From: Vreelandella aquamarina
GTDB taxonomy: Bacteria > Pseudomonadota > Gammaproteobacteria > Pseudomonadales > Halomonadaceae
Length of the DNA: 64,000 nt
Direction: 5' to 3'
Assembly (NCBI RefSeq): GCF_020075495.1
Contig: NZ_JABYQT010000008.1
Coordinates: 62,001 to 126,000 of the forward strand
This document shows, one piece after another, positions 39,174-47,396 of this stretch. The notes under the pieces were generated by a model, which saw nothing but the letters and a program-made list of their open reading frames with translations, made no database searches and was not told the DNA's origin. Position numbers and translations under genes: made by a program. Position 1 is the first letter of the stretch. Each line of letters opens with the position of its first letter.

Positions 39174-40907
39174 ATGAATCAAAAAATACCCCTGGCGTCC
39201 ATCGACGACCAGCGTAACGCCGCTGCCCGAGAAGCCGTGCGCCAGCGTATCTCGTGGCCGGCCAACCTGACGCCAGCGAACGTGACCTACCACAGCCGTG
39301 GGCATCTTTTGCTGCTGGGTAGCGAGCGCGCCATTCACGATGCTGCTCGTGCCCTTCAAGGGCGTGGGTTGGCGTCGATCACTCTGCTGTCCACCGATGC
39401 CGAGGCGCCGCTTTCGCCCTTGGCTGGCGGCAGCGAGCCCGCTGCCCACTACGCCCTGGCCCCCGAACAGTGCCAGCAACTCACTGTCGACGGTCATCTG
39501 GGCAACTTCGCGGTCAACCTTCAGCCCGCGGATGGCGAGGCGCTCAACCTTGCCCGTGCACTGATATCCCGCGACGTGTTCGACGTAGTGCTGGACATGA
39601 CCGGCGAGGGAGCTGCCTGCGACGTTTGCCGCTGGGAGCTGCCGCCGCCGGGCTACCTGACGTGGAGCACACAGCCAGCAGTGGCCGGTGAGCCGCTTGA
39701 AAGCGTGCTCGAGCGCGCCGTCGAGCTGGTCGGCGAGTTCGACAAGCCGCGCTATTTTCAGGTCAACAGCGACCTCTGCGCCCACTCCTCGAGTGGCAAT
39801 ATTGGCTGTACGCGCTGTCTGGACGTGTGCCCCGCCGATGCGATTACCAGCCATCAGGGGCGCATCGAATCGCGAATCGAGATTGACCCGTTCCTGTGCC
39901 AGGGCGTAGGCAGTTGCACCAGCGCCTGCCCGACCGGGGCGATCGAGTTCCGCCTGCCGGAAACCCGCCGTCAGCAGGATACGCTGGCTACCTGGCTTGC
40001 CGCCTACCGCGACGCCGGCGGCACTCAGCCGGTCATGCGTTTTGTGACCCATGACACCCTGGATGCTGAAAAGCACGCAGGCGTGGTAACGGCAGGCCAC
40101 GTGCTGGATGTGCCGCTTGAAGAGCTGGGGGCTGCAGGCCACGATCAGTGGTTGACGGCGCTTGCCAGCGGTGCGGCAGAGGTCAGAATTCAGCTGCATG
40201 AAGCGATGCCGCCTCGGCTGAGCGCGTTTCTTGAGGATCAACTGGCCCAGGCCCAGCGCTTGCTGGAAGCTCTGGGCCACGCCCCCGAGCGGGTTCAACT
40301 GATAGCCCCTGGCGAGCAGGTGGCCCGGGATGCCCTGCCGCGCCTGATGCCGCTGACCGATACCTCCCTTGCCTTGAATGAGCCGGACAAGCGCACCCGG
40401 CTCAATCGCGTGCTCGAGTGTCTGGCGGCGTTGGGCCAGCCCAGCGGCCAGCGCCACGCCGTGACCGAGCGCGCCGCCTACGGTGGCCTTGACGTGGACA
40501 GCAACGCCTGCACGCTCTGCCTTGCCTGCGTCAGCAGCTGCCCGACGCCTGCGCTGGCGGCCGGCCGCGACTCGCCGTCGCTCAGCTTCCGCGAAGCGGA
40601 CTGCGTGCAGTGCGGCCTGTGCGAAAAGGCCTGCCCGGAAGATGCGATTACCCTGGTGCCCGGTTTTCTGGCCGCGCCGGAGCGTCTTGAGCGTCATGTC
40701 TGTCACGAGGAAGCGCCGTTTGAGTGCATTCGCTGCGCGAAGCCGTTTGCCACTGCCAGTACGGTCGCCATGATGAAGCAGAAGCTCGCCAATCACCCCT
40801 ATTTTGCCGGTGAGGCGCTGGCGCGCCTGGAAATGTGCGAGGACTGCCGGGTGAAGGATGTCTGGCTGACCATGGCGCGCGACCCCAATGCGCAACTCAA
40901 GGTGTAA
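39174..40907 (+). CDS. Large multi-cluster 4Fe-4S protein of the formate dehydrogenase locus
   Basis: 577 residues. Four classical 4Fe-4S motifs are arranged in two pairs: GCTRCLDVCP and GSCTSACP near residues 205-265, and CTLCLACVSSCP and CVQCGLCEKACP near 443-495. More cysteine pairs follow (CIRCAKPF, CEDCRV). The N-terminal ~180 residues and the central ~170 have no clusters; the N-terminal one has a Rossmann-like HLLLLGS segment. It is probably a cytoplasmic electron carrier or maturation factor, as related proteins accompany formate dehydrogenases. No Tat or Sec signal is present. Its stop overlaps or adjoins the torD start. Confidence 0.75.
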   Translation: MNQKIPLASIDDQRNAAAREAVRQRISWPANLTPANVTYHSRGHLLLLGSERAIHDAARALQGRGLASITLLSTDAEAPLSPLAGGSEPAAHYALAPEQCQQLTVDGHLGNFAVNLQPADGEALNLARALISRDVFDVVLDMTGEGAACDVCRWELPPPGYLTWSTQPAVAGEPLESVLERAVELVGEFDKPRYFQVNSDLCAHSSSGNIGCTRCLDVCPADAITSHQGRIESRIEIDPFLCQGVGSCTSACPTGAIEFRLPETRRQQDTLATWLAAYRDAGGTQPVMRFVTHDTLDAEKHAGVVTAGHVLDVPLEELGAAGHDQWLTALASGAAEVRIQLHEAMPPRLSAFLEDQLAQAQRLLEALGHAPERVQLIAPGEQVARDALPRLMPLTDTSLALNEPDKRTRLNRVLECLAALGQPSGQRHAVTERAAYGGLDVDSNACTLCLACVSSCPTPALAAGRDSPSLSFREADCVQCGLCEKACPEDAITLVPGFLAAPERLERHVCHEEAPFECIRCAKPFATASTVAMMKQKLANHPYFAGEALARLEMCEDCRVKDVWLTMARDPNAQLKV

Positions 40908-40912
40908 TGGCG

Positions 40913-41527
40913 ATGAATGATGAACAGGGCGTGATAAGCGAGACGGAGGCCATCCGTGCGGATATCTACCAGCTGCTGGCCAGCCTGATTCGCCAGCCGC
41001 CGGATACCGAGCTGCTCGAGTGGCTGGCAACGCTTGAAAGTGACGCCGACGGCAGCCGGCTTGCCGAATGCTGGGCGGCGCTGATTCAGGCAGCGCGCAG
41101 CAGTACGCCAGAGGCGCTTTCGCGGGCGCATTTCAATCATCTGGTCGGCGTCATTCAGGGCGATATCGTGCCCTACGCCTCCTTCTACCTGAATGGCGAG
41201 CTGATGGACAGCGCCCTGGTGGCGCTGCGCCGGGACCTGCGCATGCTCGGGTTCGAGCGGCGCGATGCGGTTCACGAACCCGAGGACCATCTGGCTGCCG
41301 AGTGTGAAGTCATGGCGATGCTGATTGTTGCAAGTCGCGACGAGCAGGTCGATTTTTTCCAGCGCCATATCGCGCCCTGGGCAGGTCGCTGTTTCGCGGA
41401 TATGGGCAGGCTTGAAAATGCCTTCTACGCCGCTACCGGCCAGTTGGGCAGTGCATTTATAGAGAGTGAGCGGGCGAGCATGGAGGCGCAGGCCGCCTAC
41501 CGTCCCGTGCGTATCATGACGCCCTGA
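40913..41527 (+). CDS. TorD/DmsD family molybdoenzyme chaperone
   Basis: About 204 residues from the ATG at 40913, which is eight bases from AAGGTG; an ATG at 40907 shares a base with the previous stop. The all-helical TorD pattern is seen in ADIYQLLASLIRQPPDTELLEWL, VPYASFYLNGELMDSALVALRRDL and EPEDHLAAECEVMAML. Such chaperones bind the Tat signal of the catalytic subunit and hold it until the cofactor is in place. The partner is almost certainly the alpha subunit at 41825. Confidence 0.88.
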   Translation: MNDEQGVISETEAIRADIYQLLASLIRQPPDTELLEWLATLESDADGSRLAECWAALIQAARSSTPEALSRAHFNHLVGVIQGDIVPYASFYLNGELMDSALVALRRDLRMLGFERRDAVHEPEDHLAAECEVMAMLIVASRDEQVDFFQRHIAPWAGRCFADMGRLENAFYAATGQLGSAFIESERASMEAQAAYRPVRIMTP

Positions 41528-41596
41528 GGGGCAGTGGCAGCAAGCCAGGAACAGGGCCCTTGGGCCGACAACACAAGCAGAAAAGAGGATCTCCTC

Positions 41597-41800
41597 ATGC
41601 AAACGTCTCACAATCCCGAACGCCGGCGGTTCATGAAAACAGTGGGTCTTGGCGCTGCGGCGGCAGGCGTGGGAGCGGCGGTTGGCCACGCCACGCTCGC
41701 ACAGGCAGATGCACCCAAGCAGGCCGCGCCTGCGGCCCAGGCCAAGAACTATCACGAAACCGACCATATTCGGGCTTACTACGCTTCGCTGCGTGACTGA
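41597..41800 (+). CDS. Small Tat-signal protein of the formate dehydrogenase region
   Basis: 67 residues with an AGAGGA ribosome site. The N-terminal ERRRFMKTVGLGAAAAG is a twin-arginine signal; the short mature part ends ETDHIRAYYASLRD. This matches the family named formate dehydrogenase region TAT target, which always precedes such operons. It may be an extra small subunit or assembly factor, but the role is unproven. It lies 24 bp before the alpha subunit. Confidence 0.85.
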   Translation: MQTSHNPERRRFMKTVGLGAAAAGVGAAVGHATLAQADAPKQAAPAAQAKNYHETDHIRAYYASLRD

Positions 41801-41824
41801 CGGCTGAACGCCAGGAGAATAGCC

Positions 41825-44677
41825 ATGCGCCTTACTCGCAAACCTGATACGCCCAAGGCCCCGGGGCTTGGAATTTCGCGTCGTCAGTTCATGAAACGCA
41901 GCGGTGCAACGGTTGGCGGCGTGGCCGCTGCCGGTTTTATCGGCGCGCCCATGATGCAGCGGGCAGAGTCCGCAGAAAAGACGCCGGTGCTGGACTCGCC
42001 GGTCGAGACCAAGCGCACCATCTGCTCGCACTGCTCGGTGGGCTGCGGCGTGTATGCCGAAGTTCAGGAAGGTATCTGGACCAAGCAGGAGCCGGCCTTC
42101 GATCACCCCATCAACCGTGGCTCGCACTGTGCCAAGGGCGCATCGCTGCGCGAGCACGGTCACTCCACCCGCCGCCTGAAATACCCGATGAAGCTGGTCG
42201 CGGGTGAGTGGCAGCGCATGGGCTGGGAAGAAGCGGTCAATGAAATTGGCGACAAGCTTCTAGAGCTGCGCGAAAGCTACGGCCCCGACAGCGTCTACTG
42301 GCTGGGCTCGGCCAAGTTCAGCAACGAGCAGGCGTACCTGATGCGCAAGCTCTCCTCCATGTGGGGCACCAACAACACCGACCACCAGGCGCGTATCTGC
42401 CACTCCACCACGGTGGCTGGTGTGGCCAATACCTGGGGTTACGGGGCGATGACCAACTCGCTCAACGACATGCACAACTGCAAGTCGATGCTGTTCATCG
42501 GCTCCAACCCGAGCGAAGCGCACCCGGTGGCGATGCAGCACTTCCTGATCGCCAAGGAGCGCAACAACTGCGACATCATCGTCGCTGACCCGCGCTTCAC
42601 CCGCACCGCCGCCAAGGCCAACAAGTACGTTCGCCTGCGCCCCGGCACCGACGTTGCCTACATCTGGGGCCTGTTGTGGCACATCTTCGCCAACGGCTGG
42701 GAAGACAGCGAGTACATCAACCAGCGTGTCTACGGCATGGACGAGGTGCGCAAGGAAGTCGAGCAGTTCCCGCCCAGCGTCGTTGAAGAGGTCACTGGCG
42801 TACCCGAAGCGGAAATGTTCGATGTGGCCAAGCGCCTTGCCGACAACCGCCCCGGTTGCGTGGTGTGGTGCATGGGGGGTACCCAGCACACTACCGGCAA
42901 CAACAACACTCGGGCCTACTGCATTCTGGAGCTGGCGCTGGGCAATATCGGTAAATCCGGTGGCGGCGCCAACATTCTGCGTGGCCATGACAACGTTCAG
43001 GGCGCAACGGACCTGGGCCTGGGCTGCGATTCCTTGCCGGGCTACTACGGCCTTGCCGAAGGTGCGTGGCAGCACTGGGCCGATGTCTGGGACGTGGATT
43101 ACGCGTGGCTGCAGGGTCGTTTCGACGATACCGAATACGCCGATGGCCAGCCCATGTATACCAGTGGCATCACGGTATCGCGCTGGGTGGACGGGGTGCT
43201 GGAAGAAGACGAAAACATCTCCCAGCGTACCGCGCTGAAGGCCATGTTCTACTGGGGCCATGCGGTCAACTCGCAAACCCGCGGTACCGAAATGCAAAAG
43301 GCCATGCAGAAACTCGAGATGATGGTCATCGTTGACCCTTATCCCACCGTTGCATCGGTCATGCACGACCGCACCGACGGCGTGTATCTGCTGCCCGCCG
43401 CGACCCAGTTCGAAACCACCGGCAGCGTGACCGCCACCAACCGCTCCATTCAGTGGCGCGACCAGGTGATCGAACCGCTGTTCGAGTCCAAGCCTGACCA
43501 TGAAATCATGTACCTGTTCGCACGCAAGCTGGGCTTTGGCGAGCAGTTCGTAAAGAACTACGCGATGGACGGCAACCGCCCGGTGATCGAGGACGTGCTG
43601 CGTGAGATCAACCGCGGCATGTGGACTGTCGGTTACACCGGCCAAAGCCCGGAACGCCTCAAAGAGCACCAGAAGAACTGGCATACCTTCAGCTTCGAGA
43701 ACCTGCGCGCCGAAGGCGGCCCGGCCGATGGCGACTACTACGGCCTGCCGTGGCCGTGCTGGGGAACGCCGGAGTTCAGGCATCCAGGTTCGCCCAACCT
43801 TTACGACACCAGCATTCCGGTCATGGAAGGCGGCATGGGCTTCCGGGCGCGTTTTGGTATCGAGCGCGACGGCGTCAACCTGCTGGCCGAAGGCTCCGCG
43901 CCGGTAGGCAGCGACATCGACGACGGCTACCCGGAGTTTACCGACCAGCTGCTCAAGGATATTGGCTGGTGGGACGACCTGACCGCCGAAGAGAAGCAGG
44001 CTGCGGAAGGCAAGAACTGGAAAACCGACTTCTCCGGCGGTATCCAGCGGGTCGCGATCGAGCACGGCTGTGCGCCTTACGGTAACGCCAAGGCGCGTGC
44101 CGTGGTGTGGACCTTCCCCGATGAAGTGCCCAAGCACCGCGAGCCGCTCTATACCACCCGGCGCGATCTGGTCGAGCGCTTCCCGACCTGGGATGACTTC
44201 GACTCCATCATGCGCCTGCCGACGCTCTACAAGTCCATCCAGGCGCGCGACAACAGCGCCGACTACCCGATCATCCTGACCTCGGGGCGTCTGGTCGAGT
44301 ACGAAGGTGGCGGCGAAGAGACCCGCTCCATGTCGTGGCTGGCCGAACTTCAGCAGGAGATGTTCGTCGAGATCAACCCGGCGGATGCCAACGACCTGGG
44401 CGTGAAAGACGGCGATCAGGTATGGGTGGAAGGCGCCGAAGGCGGCCGCGTGAAGGTGAAAGCGCTGGTGACGCCGCGGGTGGACCGCAAGGTTGCCTTC
44501 ATGCCGTTCCACTTTGGCGGCATGTTCCAGGGCGAAAGCCTGCGCGACCGTTACCCGGCGGGCTCTGATCCCTACGTGATCGGCGAAGCGGCCAACACCG
44601 CGACCACCTACGGCTACGACCCGGTCACGTTGATGCAAGAGACCAAGTGCACCATCTGCCGCATCGAGCGCGCCTAG
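41825..44677 (+). CDS. Formate dehydrogenase alpha subunit, molybdopterin, cysteine type
   Basis: 950 residues. A twin-arginine signal SRRQFMK (19-25) directs export. Cysteines in ICSHCSVGC and GSHCAKG (residues 67-102) bind a 4Fe-4S cluster. The active-site position in DHQARICHSTTVAG is cysteine 192 (TGC at 42398-42400), not selenocysteine. The molybdopterin domains follow, with GGTQHTTGNNNTRA and GSNPSEAHP segments, and the C-terminal beta-barrel has TSGRLVEYEGGGEETRSM. It oxidises formate to CO2, probably in the periplasm, passing electrons through the beta and gamma subunits to quinone. fdhD, mobA and a TorD chaperone are adjacent. Confidence 0.95.
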   Translation: MRLTRKPDTPKAPGLGISRRQFMKRSGATVGGVAAAGFIGAPMMQRAESAEKTPVLDSPVETKRTICSHCSVGCGVYAEVQEGIWTKQEPAFDHPINRGSHCAKGASLREHGHSTRRLKYPMKLVAGEWQRMGWEEAVNEIGDKLLELRESYGPDSVYWLGSAKFSNEQAYLMRKLSSMWGTNNTDHQARICHSTTVAGVANTWGYGAMTNSLNDMHNCKSMLFIGSNPSEAHPVAMQHFLIAKERNNCDIIVADPRFTRTAAKANKYVRLRPGTDVAYIWGLLWHIFANGWEDSEYINQRVYGMDEVRKEVEQFPPSVVEEVTGVPEAEMFDVAKRLADNRPGCVVWCMGGTQHTTGNNNTRAYCILELALGNIGKSGGGANILRGHDNVQGATDLGLGCDSLPGYYGLAEGAWQHWADVWDVDYAWLQGRFDDTEYADGQPMYTSGITVSRWVDGVLEEDENISQRTALKAMFYWGHAVNSQTRGTEMQKAMQKLEMMVIVDPYPTVASVMHDRTDGVYLLPAATQFETTGSVTATNRSIQWRDQVIEPLFESKPDHEIMYLFARKLGFGEQFVKNYAMDGNRPVIEDVLREINRGMWTVGYTGQSPERLKEHQKNWHTFSFENLRAEGGPADGDYYGLPWPCWGTPEFRHPGSPNLYDTSIPVMEGGMGFRARFGIERDGVNLLAEGSAPVGSDIDDGYPEFTDQLLKDIGWWDDLTAEEKQAAEGKNWKTDFSGGIQRVAIEHGCAPYGNAKARAVVWTFPDEVPKHREPLYTTRRDLVERFPTWDDFDSIMRLPTLYKSIQARDNSADYPIILTSGRLVEYEGGGEETRSMSWLAELQQEMFVEINPADANDLGVKDGDQVWVEGAEGGRVKVKALVTPRVDRKVAFMPFHFGGMFQGESLRDRYPAGSDPYVIGEAANTATTYGYDPVTLMQETKCTICRIERA

Positions 44678-44698
44678 GTCCGGTCAACCAGAGATTTG

Positions 44699-44726
44699 GC
44701 CAGGGCAGGCAGTTGCCTGCCCTGGC
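44699..44726 (+). promoter_or_regulatory. Strong intercistronic hairpin between alpha and beta subunit genes
   Basis: A perfect 13-bp stem (44699-44711 with 44714-44726, GCCAGGGCAGGCA and complement) with a GT centre sits between the alpha stop and the beta ribosome site AGAGGAGA. There is no T-run, so it more likely sets mRNA stability or subunit ratio than termination. Confidence 0.6.
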
Positions 44727-44740
44727 AAGAGGAGAACATC

Positions 44741-45355
44741 ATGGCTCAAATGAAATTCATGTGTGACGCCGAGCGCTGCATCGAGTGCAACGGCTGCGTC
44801 ACTGCCTGCAAGAATGCCAACGAAGTGCCCTGGGGCATTCAACGGCGTCGCGTCGTGACCCTGAACGACGGCGAAGCCAGCGAGATGTCGATCTCGGTGG
44901 CCTGCATGCACTGCGATGACGCGCCTTGCATGGCGGTGTGCCCGACCGACTGCTTCCACAAGACCGATGACGGTATCGTGCTGCACGATAAAGATCTGTG
45001 CATCGGCTGCGGCTACTGTCTCTACGCCTGCCCGTTCGGCGCGCCGCAGTTCCCGCAGACCAGCGCCTTTGGCGAACGCGGCAAGATGGACAAGTGCACA
45101 TTCTGCGCCGGCGGCCCTGCCGAGAGTAAGGAAGAAGAGTACGAAAAATACGGCGCCAACCGGATTGCCGAAGGCAAACTGCCGCTGTGCGCCGAAATGT
45201 GCTCCACCAAGGCGCTGCTGGCCGGTGATGCCCAGGACGTGGCGGACATCTTCCGTCAGCGGGTCGTTCAGCGCGGCCACAAGGATGGCGCCTGGTCCAA
45301 CAACCCGCAGGCCAGTACCGACCACCTAGCCTACGATGCTGCCCAGAAAGGGTAA
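44741..45355 (+). CDS. Formate dehydrogenase beta subunit, four 4Fe-4S clusters
   Basis: 204 residues from the ATG at 44741 after AGAGGAGA. Cysteine motifs CIECNGCVTACKNAN, CMHCDDAPCMAVCP, CIGCGYCLYACP, a CTFC pair and CAEMC bind four clusters. Length and pattern fit the Fdh3-type beta subunit that relays electrons from the alpha subunit to the cytochrome b subunit. It has no membrane anchor or signal of its own, so it would be exported with the alpha subunit. Confidence 0.93.
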   Translation: MAQMKFMCDAERCIECNGCVTACKNANEVPWGIQRRRVVTLNDGEASEMSISVACMHCDDAPCMAVCPTDCFHKTDDGIVLHDKDLCIGCGYCLYACPFGAPQFPQTSAFGERGKMDKCTFCAGGPAESKEEEYEKYGANRIAEGKLPLCAEMCSTKALLAGDAQDVADIFRQRVVQRGHKDGAWSNNPQASTDHLAYDAAQKG

Positions 45356-45366
45356 GGAGGCGTGTC

Positions 45367-46461
45367 ATGAACCTGTTGACTGCACCGGCGCCCGTTGGGG
45401 TGCCGCGCTCAGGTAAGGGGCTTGCCCTTGGCATCTGGCGGTTTGTCGCGATGGCACTTGTACTGGTGATGAGCCTTGCCGTCACCCAGGTGGCCGTGGC
45501 CCAGGCCGACCCGGACCGTGAAATGACCACTGCCGCACCAGGCATCACCGCCGATCAGTGGCGTCAGGTGCGCAGCGGCGAAACCGGCCCCAACTACCGT
45601 GATTCGCGTCACGACAGCAACTACAGCCTGATCAATGCAAGCGGTGAAACCTGGCGACATATCCGTAACCGCTGGGTCTCTCCGTTTGGCCTGATCGCCA
45701 TAGGGGCCACCGTTGCGCTGATCACGTTGTTCTACCTGATCGTCGGGCGCAAGCATCTGGAAGCCCCGCGTACCGGACGGCTGATTCCGCGCTGGTCACT
45801 GATGATGCGCGCGCTTCACTGGACCGTGGCCACGCTGTTTCTGACCCTGGCGCTGACCGGGCTGAACCTGCTGTTCGGCAAGTTCGTGTTCCGTACCCTG
45901 TTTGGCGATGCCGTCTGGGCGTGGATGATTGCCGCCTCCAAGCTGCTGCACAACTATATGGGCCCCATCTTTGGTGTGCTGTTGGTGATCATGCTGGCAA
46001 GCCTGATCAAGGAAAACATACCCAAATGGCACGACTGGGTATGGCTCAAGAAAGGCGGTGGCATGATCGGCAAGAAGCACGTGGATGCCGGCTTTGCCAA
46101 TGGCGGCGAGAAGGCCTGGTACTGGATACTGGCAAGCGTGGGTCTGATGGTCGTGGCCAGTGGCTTCGTGCTTGATTTCCCCAACTTCGATCAAAGCCGC
46201 GACACCATGCAGTGGGCCAACGTCATTCACGCCGTGGGCGCACTGGGCATCACGGCGATTTCCCTGGGGCATATCTATATCGGCACGCTGGGGACCGAAG
46301 GCGCGCTGGAAGCCATGACCACCGGCTACGTGGATGAAACCTGGGCCAAGGAGCACCACAACCTGTGGTACGACGAGGTCAAGGATCAGGCGATTCCCGA
46401 AGAAGAGCTGGCCGCGCGCAAGGCATCGAACGCCGGGGCGTCGGCCACGCGAACCAGCTGA
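45367..46461 (+). CDS. Formate dehydrogenase gamma subunit, cytochrome b556
   Basis: 364 residues. A hydrophobic N-terminus ending VAQA looks like a cleavable signal, then come a membrane segment at ~100-120 and four more. Histidines in RALHWTVATLF, KLLHNYMGPIFG, NVIHAVGALG and SLGHIYIG are placed to bind two b hemes. It anchors the enzyme in the inner membrane and reduces quinone. It is 11 bp after the beta gene and closes the structural operon, followed by a terminator. Confidence 0.92.
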   Translation: MNLLTAPAPVGVPRSGKGLALGIWRFVAMALVLVMSLAVTQVAVAQADPDREMTTAAPGITADQWRQVRSGETGPNYRDSRHDSNYSLINASGETWRHIRNRWVSPFGLIAIGATVALITLFYLIVGRKHLEAPRTGRLIPRWSLMMRALHWTVATLFLTLALTGLNLLFGKFVFRTLFGDAVWAWMIAASKLLHNYMGPIFGVLLVIMLASLIKENIPKWHDWVWLKKGGGMIGKKHVDAGFANGGEKAWYWILASVGLMVVASGFVLDFPNFDQSRDTMQWANVIHAVGALGITAISLGHIYIGTLGTEGALEAMTTGYVDETWAKEHHNLWYDEVKDQAIPEEELAARKASNAGASATRTS

Positions 46462-46480
46462 GAAGTATCGTTGCCTTCGA

Positions 46481-46509
46481 GACACCGCCATTTGGCGGTG
46501 TCTTTTGTT
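46481..46509 (+). terminator. Rho-independent terminator of the formate dehydrogenase operon
   Basis: GACACCGCC (46481-46489), an ATTT loop and GGCGGTGTC (46494-46502) are followed by TTTTGTT. Confidence 0.9.
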
Positions 46510-46546
46510 ATGCTGGTTCTACATCAATCTTCATGAGAAAACGGCA

Positions 46547-46873
46547 ATGTCAGCATTTAACGAACTGGATCAGACAACCCGTACCGAGCTTGAAGCCGCC
46601 GCCTTTCGTCGCCTGCTGCGTCATCTGGACGACAACAAGGATGTGCAGAACATCGACCTGATGATTCTGGCGGATTTCTGCCGCAACTGTCTTTCCAAGT
46701 GGATGGTCAGCGCCGCTGAGGAGCGTGGCGAATCACTGGAGCTGGAGGCGGCCCGCGAGTACGTCTACGGCATGCCCTACAGCGAGTGGAAAGCGAACCA
46801 CCAGGCAGCGGCCACCCCGGAGCAACTGGCTGCCCTCGAGGCGCGCCAGGCCAAGAAACAGAATCAGGAGTAG
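46547..46873 (+). CDS. DUF1244 protein
   Basis: 108 residues from the ATG at 46547. The family signature DNKDVQNIDLMILADFCRNCLSKW is complete, with the CxxC pair (CRNC). DUF1244 proteins are small, conserved in proteobacteria and without known function; the cysteines could bind a metal. It lies four bases before moaB, whose ribosome site is in its last codons, so the two are co-transcribed. Confidence 0.85.
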   Translation: MSAFNELDQTTRTELEAAAFRRLLRHLDDNKDVQNIDLMILADFCRNCLSKWMVSAAEERGESLELEAAREYVYGMPYSEWKANHQAAATPEQLAALEARQAKKQNQE

Positions 46874-46877
46874 GCGC

Positions 46878-47396
46878 ATGGAACCCATGGAGCCTCTGAA
46901 TATCGCCATCCTCACCATTTCGGATACCCGAACCGAAGCGACCGACCGCAGCGGCCAGACCCTTGCCGAGCGGCTGACCGATGCTGGCCATACGCTTGCC
47001 GAAAAGCGCATCGTGGCGGATGACGTTTACCGCATCCGCGCGGTAGTGGCCGGCTGGATCGCCGACCCGGCCGTGCAGGTGGTGATTACTACCGGCGGCA
47101 CCGGTTTTACCGGGCGGGACTCCACTCCCGAAGCGGTGTCTGTCCTGCTGGACAAGCATATCGAGGGCTTTGGCGAGCACTTTCGCCGCCTGAGCGGCGA
47201 TGAGATCGGCAGTTCCACCATTCAGAGCCGCTGCCTGGGCGGGCTTGCCAACGCCACGGTGGTGTTCTGCCTGCCGGGGTCTACCGGTGCCTGCCGCACC
47301 GGGTGGGACGGCATTCTGGCCGAGCAGCTGGATAGTCGTCATAAACCGTGCAACTTCGCCAACCTGGTGATTCCCGGGCGAGGTCAGCATGGCTGA
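46878..47396 (+). CDS. moaB: Molybdenum cofactor protein MoaB
   Basis: 172 residues from the ATG at 46878. The MoaB/MogA fold is shown by NIAILTISDTRTEATDRSGQTL, VVITTGGTGFTGRDSTPEAV and FCLPGSTGACRTGWDGIL. Enzymes of this type adenylylate molybdopterin before metal insertion by MoeA. It overlaps the following moeA by 8 bp, so the two steps are encoded together. Confidence 0.92.
   Translation: MEPMEPLNIAILTISDTRTEATDRSGQTLAERLTDAGHTLAEKRIVADDVYRIRAVVAGWIADPAVQVVITTGGTGFTGRDSTPEAVSVLLDKHIEGFGEHFRRLSGDEIGSSTIQSRCLGGLANATVVFCLPGSTGACRTGWDGILAEQLDSRHKPCNFANLVIPGRGQHG

Noticed and set aside
39141..41030. 629-codon frame antisense to the 4Fe-4S protein gene
   Set aside because: Shadow of a real gene with eight or more conserved cysteine motifs on the other strand.
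42260..44638. 792-codon frame antisense to the formate dehydrogenase alpha gene
   Set aside because: Long antisense frames arise from codon bias in GC-rich genes; it shows no domain and no ribosome site.
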